Shown here piece after piece: positions 54,019 through 63,200 of a stretch of DNA of 64,000 nt (the first letter of the stretch is position 1; every line of letters begins with the position of its first letter). The position numbers were made by a program, and so were the translations under genes. The notes beneath the pieces are model-generated. The model saw only the letters and a list, made by a program, of their open reading frames with translations, ran no database searches and was not told where the DNA came from. The DNA comes from Paenibacillus marchantiophytorum (GTDB lineage Bacteria; Bacillota; Bacilli; Paenibacillales; NBRC-103111). The stretch is taken from contig NZ_BMHE01000005.1 in assembly GCF_014640555.1 (NCBI RefSeq), positions 124,001-188,000 on the forward strand. Reading direction: 5' to 3'.

Positions 54019-55098
54019 TCAGGTGTATTCCAGCATGCCTTTTTCTTTCAACATAGCAACGATTTCCTTGACATCCTGCGCTTTCTCCTTCGAACAGATG
54101 AGCAGCGCGTCCTTGGTATCTGCAATAATCAAGCCATCGATACCAAGCGTGGTAATTAATCTTATTTCCCCATAAATAATGGAATTTCGCGTTTCAATCC
54201 CTACGTAGTTCGCTTTCACAATATTCCCGTCTACATCTGGAGGAAAGATAGCCCCGAGCGCATCCCAACTTCCGATATCGTTCCAGCCAAAATCACCTTC
54301 AATCACGACAACCTCGTCGCAGCGCTCCAAGATGCCGTAATCAATTGAAATGTTTTGCAGCGAAGGATAAATGGCGTTAATCATTTCTACTTCCTGGCTT
54401 GTGCCCATGTAGGCCATCAAAGGCAGCATCGTTTTATATAGCCTCGGCAAAAATCGCTTGAAATTATCGAGAATGCTGGACGTTTTCCAAATAAACATCC
54501 CGCTGTTCCACAAGTAGTGGCCTGAACTAAGATAGGACTGGGCCTTCGCAAAATTAGGCTTTTCTACGAATTCAGCAACCTCATACACGCTGCATGGCTT
54601 GCTCATAAAGGCTTCATTTTGACAAGAAATATAGCCATAGCCTGTCGAGGGAAACGTAGGTTTGATTCCGATGGTCACGAGCTTACCGGTTTCTATCGCA
54701 ATTTGGCAGGCATGATCCAGCGTCTTCTTGAATTTATCTTCTTCGGTAATATGATGATCGGAAGGAAAAACGACCATAAGCGAATCGCCATGGTGCTTTT
54801 CAATAAATAAGGCAGCCAGAAGAATGCTTGCCGCTGTGTTCTTGGCCACAGGCTCCGCTAAAATATTGCCGGGCTGGACACTCGTATGCATGATGCTTTC
54901 CAGCAAAACAGCTTGGGAACGATTCGTAACTACGATCGTATTCTCCATAGGGATCACCCCATTGAACCGCTGAATCGTATCATTGAGCATAATATCATTG
55001 CCGCTGATATTCAGCAGCTGTTTGGGCAGCTCTTGCCTGGAAAGCGGCCAGAAGCGGGTTCCCCCGCCGCCGGCAAGTATCGTTGCGAATTTATTCAT
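54019..55098 (-). CDS. manC: Mannose-1-phosphate guanylyltransferase
   Basis: A 359-residue nucleotidyltransferase that makes GDP-mannose from GTP and mannose 1-phosphate. Motifs are ILAGGGGTRFWPLSRQELPKQ at the start, then FVEKPNFAKAQSYL and LWNSGMFIWK, and FGWNDIGSWDAL near the end. The isomerase half found in some ManC proteins is absent. It overlaps the gene upstream by eight bases and feeds the glycosyltransferase of the same operon. Confidence 0.92.
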   Translation of the reverse strand: MNKFATILAGGGGTRFWPLSRQELPKQLLNISGNDIMLNDTIQRFNGVIPMENTIVVTNRSQAVLLESIMHTSVQPGNILAEPVAKNTAASILLAALFIEKHHGDSLMVVFPSDHHITEEDKFKKTLDHACQIAIETGKLVTIGIKPTFPSTGYGYISCQNEAFMSKPCSVYEVAEFVEKPNFAKAQSYLSSGHYLWNSGMFIWKTSSILDNFKRFLPRLYKTMLPLMAYMGTSQEVEMINAIYPSLQNISIDYGILERCDEVVVIEGDFGWNDIGSWDALGAIFPPDVDGNIVKANYVGIETRNSIIYGEIRLITTLGIDGLIIADTKDALLICSKEKAQDVKEIVAMLKEKGMLEYT

Positions 55099-56200
55099 GC
55101 TGCATCACCAGCCTAGCCATACAGTACGAGACGATATTTTCCGAGCCTTGGTTGAGATTCAATCCGGAAGCATGAATGCCATCGTAGCAGGCACCGGTCT
55201 GAGCATCAATCAAGGAAAGTTGACTTGAGTTATGCCCGTGGAACCAGTCATAGCAGAGCAACGCTTTTATATAATAGGTCTGATCCCCTAACGCTCTGTA
55301 CGCTTCCATACAGGCTAAGAGCATTTCGCATGCCTCAATCGGCTGCTCGTCAAACAGAGCGGCATCCTGACCTCTCGTCAGCCAACCATGACTGCCAATC
55401 GGCTTGAAATAACCTTGCTGAGCGAAGGTAACGGACGCCAAATAGTCCAAGCTTTCCTTAGCCGTTAGTCGGAATTGCTCTGTGTATTGCAACTGCGATG
55501 TAAGCTGCGAGGCCTTGAAAAGCGCCCAAGGCAGCATCGCGTTGCCATAGGTTATACTGTCCTCAAACCACAGCCAGCCATCGCCTTTATTCGCTTGATA
55601 TTGAGTATGCAGCCACATTGCCAGCTCCTCAACTAAGGAAGCTATTTGCGCTTGTGGAAGAAACGCGGAATCTCCTTGTTCTTTAGTCGGATAAGGGAAC
55701 TGATACGTGAAAGCTTGCGGCGTTTCGAGCAGATACGTCAAACCAATCATCGCATAGGCCATGGCCCGCGGAGACGATAAGCCTTTCACATGCTTGAGTG
55801 CCTGATTGATCATATATCGGCAAGTATTCTGGATATTATCCGGGACAGATGCTTCCGACAAGGTAAATCCGAGCGCCCATAAACAACGGCCCAGACAATC
55901 CTCCGAGCCTACCTGTTCAATGAATGCCCGCTGATAATCCATGAAATTCCGAAAGCTGCCATCCTCATTTTGCGCATGATGAAGAAAGGACGAATAAATC
56001 GAAATTAGATTTAGCGCCTTGCTATCTTGATTGTTCTTGTGCAGCATGACTGCAGCGATTAGAGCCCTCGCGTTGTCGTCGGACGTGTACCCCTTGGAAC
56101 GATCAGGGATGCCAAATTTCGTATGCTGAAAGATGCCGGTATCATCCGTTAAGCGATACAAATAATCCGCTGTGAACGGCTTGACCGTCAGCTTCCCCAT
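55091..56200 (-). CDS. Six-hairpin glycosidase-like protein
   Basis: A 369-residue soluble protein with an (alpha/alpha)6-barrel pattern: GYTSDDNARALIAAVMLHKN, then DCLGRCLWALGFTLSE and DGWLWFEDSITYGNAMLPWA. The acidic residues in these stretches fit glycosidase or sugar-binding sites. There is no signal peptide, so it acts inside the cell. Its ATG overlaps the stop of the glycosyltransferase gene, so the two proteins are made together and may act on the same mannose glycan. The exact reaction is unknown. Confidence 0.75.
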   Translation of the reverse strand: MGKLTVKPFTADYLYRLTDDTGIFQHTKFGIPDRSKGYTSDDNARALIAAVMLHKNNQDSKALNLISIYSSFLHHAQNEDGSFRNFMDYQRAFIEQVGSEDCLGRCLWALGFTLSEASVPDNIQNTCRYMINQALKHVKGLSSPRAMAYAMIGLTYLLETPQAFTYQFPYPTKEQGDSAFLPQAQIASLVEELAMWLHTQYQANKGDGWLWFEDSITYGNAMLPWALFKASQLTSQLQYTEQFRLTAKESLDYLASVTFAQQGYFKPIGSHGWLTRGQDAALFDEQPIEACEMLLACMEAYRALGDQTYYIKALLCYDWFHGHNSSQLSLIDAQTGACYDGIHASGLNLNQGSENIVSYCMARLVMQHE

Positions 56201-57381
56201 CAAACCGCACTCCCTTTGATCACAATCCGGCTCGCGATCGTTTCACGAAACAGCGCCGCATAAGACTTGGCGACTTCACTCCACATCATCGTGCTTCCAA
56301 GCGCTTGTGTTCTGCTCTCCATCTCCAGCTTCAAATCCGGATGGTCCAGAACATTCACGATGTGCTGCTCGAGCGAGGCTGAATCATGGAAATTGCCCAG
56401 CAGTCCGCGGCCGTCTGCCAACATTTCCACCGCATAGCGGTAGGGGGTTGAGATAATGACCCGGCCATAACCGATACCATAGGCTAGCGTTCCGCTTACA
56501 GCTTGATCCTTGCCCAGATAAGGAGTCATATAGATATCGGATAAGACCAGTGATTCAACGACTTCCTCCTGTGTCAAAAGCTTATCTACAAAAGTGACAT
56601 GCGCCTCGAGTCCAAGCTTCGACACTAAATCCATCAGCTTCTGTCTGTAGACTTCTCCAACTTCCTGCTGCACGACTGGATGTGTTTTGCCCCAAATGAT
56701 GTATAGCGCTTCAGGGTGTTTGGCGACAACGCCACGCATCGCTTCAATGGCATATTCAATCCCTTTGCCTGGGCTCAGAAATCCGAAAGTCGATAGAATC
56801 TGCCTGTTCGCATACCCATAGCGGTCTTTCAGCTCATCTCTTGAGGCCGTATCCACGAAAGGAACACCATGATGAAACATCGTGATCTTCGCATTTTCGA
56901 TGCCGTAGACGTCCTGCAAATCCTGCACTTTATTTTGAACCATTGTAATCACTCTAAAGCTTAGCTCGGCAAGCCGCTTCATGATCAATCGCTGTTTATC
57001 ACTAGGTTCCGATAGGACCGTGTGGAAAATGACAACGAATGGAATCTTTAATTTCTCAGCCAGATCCAGCACATACTCGCCGCTTTCGCCGCCATAAATC
57101 CCAAACTCGTGCTGAATGACAAGCAAATCGATGTCAGAACGATTCAAATCCAGTGCTGTCTTACTATAATCTGCTCGTTGATGCTGGCTAATTTGTCCCA
57201 TTACTTGGCTGCCATACACATACGATTTGTTATTGTTAAGGGCAATCATACGGGGTGAATTAAAATCTTCGATCCGTGCAATTTCGTTCATCAAATCCTG
57301 TGAAAATGTAGCTAACCCGCACTCTCTGGGGAGGCTTGTTCCCAAAAAAGCGACATTGCGTTTAATGGATTTTAAAATCAT
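56200..57381 (-). CDS. Family 4 glycosyltransferase of the mannose cassette
   Basis: A 393-residue GT-B enzyme. N-terminal GTSLPRECGLATFSQDLMN is typical of a GT4 branch found with six-hairpin proteins. The donor part has FGFLSPGKGIEYAIEAM and a TPYLGKDQAVSGTLAYGIGY region. The donor is probably GDP-mannose because ManC is in the operon. AGGAGG lies before the ATG. A hairpin with a T-run lies in its leader. Confidence 0.88.
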   Translation of the reverse strand: MILKSIKRNVAFLGTSLPRECGLATFSQDLMNEIARIEDFNSPRMIALNNNKSYVYGSQVMGQISQHQRADYSKTALDLNRSDIDLLVIQHEFGIYGGESGEYVLDLAEKLKIPFVVIFHTVLSEPSDKQRLIMKRLAELSFRVITMVQNKVQDLQDVYGIENAKITMFHHGVPFVDTASRDELKDRYGYANRQILSTFGFLSPGKGIEYAIEAMRGVVAKHPEALYIIWGKTHPVVQQEVGEVYRQKLMDLVSKLGLEAHVTFVDKLLTQEEVVESLVLSDIYMTPYLGKDQAVSGTLAYGIGYGRVIISTPYRYAVEMLADGRGLLGNFHDSASLEQHIVNVLDHPDLKLEMESRTQALGSTMMWSEVAKSYAALFRETIASRIVIKGSAV

Positions 57382-57430
57382 TGAAATTCCTCCTATTTTT
57401 TATAAATTATTACAAATGAGTGCAAAAAAA

Positions 57431-57452
57431 GAAATAAAGATCACTTTATTTC
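57431..57452 (-). promoter_or_regulatory. Hairpin with T-run in the leader of the mannose operon
   Basis: GAAATAAAG (57431-57439) pairs exactly with CTTTATTTC (57444-57452). On the minus strand it is followed by a run of seven T, so it looks like an AT-rich intrinsic terminator placed between the promoter at 57518-57546 and the first gene at 57381. It may be an attenuator or an operator. Confidence 0.5.
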
Positions 57453-57517
57453 CTACGTAAATCGCTATCCAATTAACTTCCCTTGCTCTTGCCGTTCCGC
57501 TCCTATCTGCTGCTTAA

Positions 57518-57546
57518 ACCTTAGCACGACCTTATTTTCTTGTCAA
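57518..57546 (-). promoter_or_regulatory. Putative promoter of the mannose operon
   Basis: Minus-strand TTGACA (57541-57546), 17 bases, TAAGGT (57518-57523). It gives an expected leader of about 130 bases before the glycosyltransferase gene. Confidence 0.5.
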
Positions 57547-57573
57547 TGCGAGCTCGGTAAACAGGCATGCCGT

Positions 57574-57601
57574 TTGACATGCGGGAAACTTGTGATAAAA
57601 T
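57574..57601 (+). promoter_or_regulatory. Sigma-A promoter of the bL25 gene
   Basis: TTGACA (57574-57579), 16 bases, TAAAAT (57596-57601), about 105 bases before the start codon. No clear sigma-B promoter is seen. Confidence 0.65.
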
Positions 57602-57705
57602 TAACATATGACAAGAAAATATGGTCATTCCCTCGGCTGATTAAACATATTATGGTTAATCGGTCTTTTAGATCTTTTCCCATTCGATTAGGAGGCAACA
57701 CACTG

Positions 57706-58281
57706 ATGAGCAATTCTATCCAGTTAAGCGAACGGGACCAACTAAGCAAGTCACAAATGAATCTATTGAGAAAACAGGGTCTGGTGCCAGCCGTTGTTTA
57801 TGGCACTGACGTTGGCAGTATCTCCGTTACGGTAAGCGAAAAGGACATCCTTTCCACCTTGAAACGGAATCCCCGTGCTATACTTCATGCAGCTATTCCA
57901 CAAAACGGCAGCAAGCCTGTTCTCCTTCAAAATGTTCAAAGAGATCCTATTTCCAACAAGATTGTTCACGTCGATTTCTATCAACTGAATATGAATATAA
58001 GCATGGACTCCAAAGTTACCATTCATTTCTCTGGTGAGCCTGTTGGCGTTAAAGAGGGAGGAATTCTTCAAGTGGAGTTGTACGAAGTTCAAGTTCGCTG
58101 CATGCCTGATAAGTTGCTTAGCGCTTTTGAAGTTGATATTAGCGGACTTGGTATTGGCGATCATCTGCTCGTTTCTGATCTTTCCTTTCACGAAGGAATT
58201 GAAGTCCTGTCCGACGCCACGGCCATGTTAGTGAAAATCTCGCATGCCCACGCAGAGGAACCAGCCGTCGTTCCAGCCTAA
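57706..58281 (+). CDS. ctc: Ribosomal protein bL25, general stress form (Ctc)
   Basis: A 191-residue protein of the long bL25/TL5/Ctc type that binds 5S rRNA in the 50S subunit. The N-terminal domain (LRKQGLVPAVVYGTDVGSIS) is followed by the C-terminal domain (VGVKEGGILQVELYEVQVRC, then HLLVSDLSFHEGIEVLSDA). AGGAGG lies before the ATG at 57706; a 44-residue longer frame is rejected. It is a single gene with promoter and terminator. Confidence 0.95.
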   Translation: MSNSIQLSERDQLSKSQMNLLRKQGLVPAVVYGTDVGSISVTVSEKDILSTLKRNPRAILHAAIPQNGSKPVLLQNVQRDPISNKIVHVDFYQLNMNISMDSKVTIHFSGEPVGVKEGGILQVELYEVQVRCMPDKLLSAFEVDISGLGIGDHLLVSDLSFHEGIEVLSDATAMLVKISHAHAEEPAVVPA

Positions 58282-58290
58282 ACAAAAATA

Positions 58291-58326
58291 GGAATCCTAC
58301 ACATTGTGCAGGGTTCCCTTTTTTAA
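58291..58326. terminator. Terminator between convergent genes
   Basis: GGAATCCT and AGGGTTCC (G-U pair allowed), plus CAC/GTG inside, form a stem at 58291-58317, followed by a T-run on the plus strand. On the minus strand it lies just after the small Xre gene. Confidence 0.75.
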
Positions 58327-58556
58327 TTTGACTGGTCTTCCTCTCCATAATCGACAATGATCAACTGCCCTGGAGTCACCTTAAAATACTTGCAAAGCCG
58401 CCATACCAAGTCCCTCGGATACTGAACCATCTCATCTTTGTACATCTTTCGAACCGAATCAAAATGGTAATCAATATCTTTGGCCAGCTGACGAATCGAT
58501 AGCTTAGGATCTTTTTCTCTCATCATTTCTTTCAGATTGCTATGAACCCCCGGCAT
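58323..58556 (-). CDS. Small Xre-type regulator
   Basis: A 77-residue protein consisting of a Cro/CI-type helix-turn-helix: LSIRQLAKDIDYHFDSVRKM, then YPRDLVWRLCKYFKVTPGQL. It has no extra domain. GAGG lies before the ATG. Its targets are unknown; such short proteins often control their own gene or a mobile element. It stands alone. Confidence 0.85.
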   Translation of the reverse strand: MPGVHSNLKEMMREKDPKLSIRQLAKDIDYHFDSVRKMYKDEMVQYPRDLVWRLCKYFKVTPGQLIIVDYGEEDQSN

Positions 58557-58636
58557 GCCTACACCTCAATTTAATCAACAGATATAGTAAAGATAATAGC
58601 CTGATTCATTGGGCTTGTCTAGGGTTCCTTGCGTCA

Positions 58637-59146
58637 TTAAACTTCAGACGCATGATCGCGGTATTCCGTTGAGGGTGCAGCCAACCAGCTGCTTAAACAC
58701 AGACATGAAATACTTCGCATTCGGATAACCGGACAGCCGGGAAATATCCTGAATTTTCAGCTGCGAATTTTGCAAGAAATTCTTGGCCTTCTCCATCCGG
58801 CACTGCGCGACGTAATCGGAAAGATTAACACCGGTTTCTGTAGCTCGTAACTTCATAACGAATCGCCTCCAAGGCGATAGCAAAGTCACTATGGCCGCTA
58901 ACAATAATGACCGGCAGATTAGGCATCTGTAACTTGAGTCGCTTCGTCAATTCAATCCCATTCATGTCTTTCATCCTAATATCCGTAATCACGGCATCAG
59001 CGGCATTCGTTTTCAGCCATTCCAAAGCTTCCAAACCATTAGCCGCCTCACCGACCACCTTACAACTGCCGATCACTTCTTCCAGCAAGCTTGCGGAATC
59101 AGGAGCGCAGATTCGTTTCGTGCTCTACAAGCAGTATGCGAAGCAT
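58637..59146 (-). pseudogene. Broken AraC-type response regulator
   Basis: The original gene starts with MLRILLVEHETNLRS, then stops in frame. A shifted frame gives the receiver domain (VVGEAANGLEALEWLKTNAA, DAVITDIRMKDMNGIELTKR) to the segment AIRYEV. Most of the middle is deleted, and an AraC helix-turn-helix follows in another frame (VNLSDYVAQCRMEKAKNFLQ, ISRLSGYPNAKYFMSVFKQL). A third frameshift near the end separates a normal STEYRDHASEV terminus. At least three lesions make it non-functional. Such proteins usually pair with a sensor kinase, and none is left here. Confidence 0.85.
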
Positions 59147-59302
59147 GGGCTAGAACTCCTCTCCAGCTGGTTTGCGACATTCCATTCCCCGAACTATTAA
59201 CTTTAAATTCCCCCTTACCTCTACATGTAATTTTAGCATCAAATTATTTCTAGAAAACTTTAAATTTAGTATCAATTGGTTTTGGTTGGTGTGGAAAGTA
59301 AG

Positions 59303-59580
59303 CTAGTTGAAGGAATAAGAGCCTTTGGAGACTTCTATCTGCGCGGAATGTGGGGGTTGGCGGGGAATAAGAGCCTCTGGAGACTCTTATCTGTGGTTTT
59401 GGTGCGGAAAAGCCAGCTAGTTGAAAGAATAAGAGCCTTTGGAGACTTCTATCTGCGCCGAAAGTGGGTGTTGGCGGGGAATAAGAGCCTCTGAAGGCTC
59501 TTATCTGTGGTTTGGTGTGAAAAATCCAGCTTGTTGCAGGAATAGGAGCCTCTGGAGACTGCTATCTGCGGGGAATGTGG
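59303..59580. repeat. Array of palindromic repeats
   Basis: Five copies of a palindrome of the type ATAAGAGCCTCTGGAGACTC, at about 59313, 59366, 59428, 59479 and 59540. Two forms alternate: one with TTTGGAGACTTCTATCTGCG and one with CTCTGGAG...TTATCTG. Copies are joined by similar 25-30 base links (GCTAGTTGAA, GGCGGGGAATAAGAG). The pairs form a unit of about 115 bases repeated two and a half times. No gene is seen in 59147-60002. Confidence 0.8.
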
Positions 59581-59849
59581 CTGCTGCAAGACAAGGAATT
59601 TTGAGGCTATTCCCCTTACGAACTCAATAACCTCTATTCGATCAGAATGGTTCACTTTAAAAATCTAATGTATTCACGAAACCTTATTTCAAGCAAATGA
59701 CCACCATTGCACCTATAGACTGCTCGATAACCCCAATTCAGTTCATTAGATCGCCAAAGCAGCCAATTTTTCGTCTATAAGCATCATCCAGTTCATTAGA
59801 ATGCAGAATGCTTAGGCAACGACCTGGCGGTGCTGAACTTTGCTGCTCT

Positions 59850-59990
59850 GTGCGGAATGTGGGGTTTGATGTGGAAGAAGAGCCTTTGGAGACTTCTATC
59901 TGCGCGGAATATGGGTGTTGGCGGGGAATAAGAGCCTCTGGAGGCTCTTATCTGTGGTACATACGCGGAAAATCTAGCTAGTTGAAAGAT
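59850..59990. repeat. Separate copy of the palindromic repeat unit
   Basis: The same two-palindrome unit again, 270 bases from the array. The second palindrome, 59928-59951, is perfect: 11-base arms ATAAGAGCCTC and GAGGCTCTTAT around two bases. The link AGCTAGTTGAA at its right end is also shared. The sequence between the copies (59581-59849) is unrelated and shows no gene. Confidence 0.8.
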
Positions 59991-60002
59991 GAGGAGTCCG
60001 CT

Positions 60003-60195
60003 CTAAGGTATCAGTTCAAACTTCACCGCGTCAACCGTTACAAACCGATCGGTATCATCGGTGCGAACCGTGACGCTCCCGCCCGTTCCCGCCACGAAAG
60101 GATACGAGCCAAGCAAGTTCCACTGACCTCCGTAAACCCGTTGAGTGACGCTTACTGTTGCCATTCCGAGAAATGGTTCGAATTGTATTGATTTC
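60003..60195 (-). pseudogene. Fragment of a golvesin-like carbohydrate-binding domain
   Basis: Minus-strand frame with TVSVTQRVYGGQWNLLGSYP, GSVTVRTDDTDRFVTVDAVK and a stop. This is the second half of a golvesin/xanthan-lyase C-terminal-type sandwich. It has no start and no first half, and lies directly after the terminator of the GH101 gene. It is the tail of another large secreted enzyme, left after a deletion or recombination. Confidence 0.65.
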
Positions 60196-60201
60196 GCAGA
60201 C

Positions 60202-60246
60202 AAAAAAAAGCCTCTACATCCACTTAACAAAGTGGTCTAGAGGCTT
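60202..60246 (-). terminator. Rho-independent terminator of the GH101 gene
   Basis: AAGCCTCTA (60208-60216) pairs with TAGAGGCTT (60238-60246), with CCACTT/AAGTGG inside. On the minus strand eight T follow. It lies eight bases after the GH101 stop codon. Confidence 0.88.
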
Positions 60247-60254
60247 CTCGAAAT

Positions 60255-63200
60255 TTAGTTGTCCGAGTAGCTTACATCGTCAAACAGCATGTTGCCCGAA
60301 TTCCAGCTGCGGAAACCGATTTGTCCTGCTGACGTTGGCAGGTTGGCTACTATGCCTGTATATATTTGTGTGCCATCTACCCACACGGTAACCGTTGAAC
60401 CCGTAAACTGTACCTTGATCAAATAAGTCGTCCCGCTCGCTAGCGCAGGTCCCGTGAAATTGCCATATTGCCCCGCTCCATTCGACCAGGCCCATGAAGT
60501 GCCAAGATCATAGCCGATTGCTGCCCAATCACTAGTCCCCGTGTAACGAAACACAGCCTGGAAGCGCCCATTGGCATTCTGCGGTGTCACTTTAAACGTG
60601 TAGACACCGTCGGCTTTCGCCGGGGAGCTGCTGTCTATGGCAACAGTACTGCTGCTGTTCGCGTTAATATTGAGTCCACCAGAGAGTGCGCCGACCGTTC
60701 CCGTACCGACAACCCGATTCCAACCTGTAATTCCACTGTTAAAATCTTGCGTATACGCCGAACCGCTGCCGCTTGCTTTGTATACATTAATCTCTGCTGC
60801 TGAAGCCCAGCCGCCAGTTCCAGCCGTAGCTTCCAATCGTACATATGTTGCCGTTGTTGCTGTGAACGCTGCGCTTTTCTCTGAAGCATCATTGGCCCAT
60901 GTGCCTGTCGCTGCCTGCGTAAAGGTTGTTCCATTCGTACTTGTGTAAACTTTGTATCCCGTAATGTTCCCGTTAGCTCCGCCGTCTTGCCTTGGCAGCA
61001 TTTTGAGCTGATTAATCATGTAGCTGCCACCCAAATTCAATGTAATTGACTGCGGAAGCGGGTTGGATAAATCCCATTTGGTATGCCAGAAGGTTGACAT
61101 GTTGCCATCCAGCACGTTCGCTGCGGCATTGCTCGCATTCACGGTCTCCTGACTTGTTGCCGCAGCCGTCATCTGGGATTGGGGAATTACTGTTGGATCT
61201 ACAGGAACCGTGCCTCCCACCGTTACTTTCAAATTGTCCATGATGAAGTCCGTATCGTTGCTCGTCACCTTCTGAATGCCGATCCAGCTGTTGCCGGAAG
61301 CGCCAGCCGTGAATACCTTGGAGAAAGTCGTAGGCGTCGTCACCGTTCCCAAGCTCGTTGTCGATACAATCGAGGTGCCATCGCCCACGAGAAAAGCATA
61401 ATCGCCAGCTGCCTGATTCTCATAGCTGAACGTTACCGTATACGTCGTTCCCGGTGCGAAACGCAAGGTTTGCGGAATCGTTTGGTACAATAAACCAGAC
61501 GATTCTTTGTGTGCCATGAGAGACCAATTGCCGCTTAACACATCATCAATCGCTTTGCCATTCCATCCTTTTTGTGAAAAAGGGGCATGCAGCTTCATCA
61601 GATGCGTGCGGGGATCGTTGACACCGCCCGCAGCGCCTTTGACGAAGGGATACCAGCCATCAGGCACGTTTTCGAAGTCCTGAACGAAATAATCATTATT
61701 CGGGTTCGCTGTTCTCGTCATTTTCTCCAAGCGCACATCATCGAAGGTCGCTGCTGATGTGCCTGCGTCCGTTTTCAAATACAGCGTTGCTGTTGTCGCG
61801 CCCGCAGGAACATCGAACCACACGTACATGCGCTGCATCATCGTATCATGCTTGGAATCGGCTGCGATGTAGTTCTTCCACAGCGAGCTGTCCGCATAAG
61901 CGCTAACATCGGCACCGCCGTAGTTGCTTACGCCCAAGTAGGCTTTGCGGCTGCCGCCCGTTGCCACATAGACAGAGGCATAATAAGTGCCTTGCGTGAG
62001 CCCGGTAAGGGTTTGACTGACTGTCGTCGCGCCTGTGCTGCTGCCGACTTGCAGTTCATACTGTCCATTCGTGTTGCGCACGACAGATGCCCCACTGCCA
62101 GCAACCGTCCACGCAGTCAGGTTGCCGTTATTGAATCCTGGGTCAGCGATACCGGCCCCCTCGCCGTAATTCACTGCAGCATTCGCTGATGCTGCTCCTT
62201 TGTAGATCACGTAAGCTTTATTCGCACTTGCCGGAATCGTGATCTGATTGCTGCTCACAGCGAGGTCACTGACGAATGCTCGGCCTTGATCCGAAAGCTG
62301 ATACAGCTTCACGGTGCTCAGCCCCGCCCAGCTTGCGGGCAGTGTCCATGTCGTGCTGCCTGCAGCGGCATTCCAGTGGTACAGCTTATCTTCCGTTGCC
62401 GGATTCCAAGGCAATAGATAAGCGCCGCCATTCAGTATCGTACGACCGTCTTTGGTAATCACGCGTGTTCCCCCAGCGTTGCTGACGGACACGTTATTTT
62501 CCAAATTAATCGTGTTCGTCGTCCATTTCAACATTTTGAAATGCTGCAAATACTTCGTCGGCAAATCGGTCGCGAACGTCATATTGATCATTGTGTCGAA
62601 GTTCGTTTTCCCTTGCCAGCCTTCATAAGCGGATAGCTCTGTGCCCCCGAGCAGCGGATCGCGGGCAATCCAGGTGTCCTTCTGGTGGTTGCGGATGAAA
62701 CGGGCAATCTGGCTGTTAAAGCCCTTCGTATCGGAACCTCCATAGTTGTAGTCCACTGCCCAATGGTTCCAAATGCTGTTGTATTCATGGTCGGATGGGA
62801 ATTCCGTCGCTAACGGCCACCCCAGCGAATTCACTTCGCGGGCGGCTTGACGGGAATCCCAGCCATTGCTTTGCCATACATCGATATAAATGTAACCCAA
62901 ATTCGGCACTTGATTTTTGAGCTGCTGCAATCTGGCTAGACGGCTGCCGGAGGTGGAATCATAGCGTTTATTGATGTAATAAGACGCGTCCAGCCAATCC
63001 CAGCCTGCCGAATTTTTATTGACGAGCGTTTCATTAAAAGCCTGCGCCTCTGGATAGGATTCAGTAGCATTGATGTGTACACCGTACAAGGCGTTATAAG
63101 CGCTGCCTGCATTTACTAGCGTGTTCAAATCAGTCGCTCCGCCTTGCCGCTGACCGATATCTCCATAGTCCGGGTGCCCGGAATCATGGCCTTCGGAACC

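Noticed and set aside
57382..57560. T-box or other riboswitch in the leader of the mannose operon
   Set aside because: No conserved core sequence was found; only the hairpin with T-run is supported.
59303..59990. CRISPR array
   Set aside because: The repeats are palindromes of two forms with links that are themselves alike; there are no unique spacers of even length and no cas genes.
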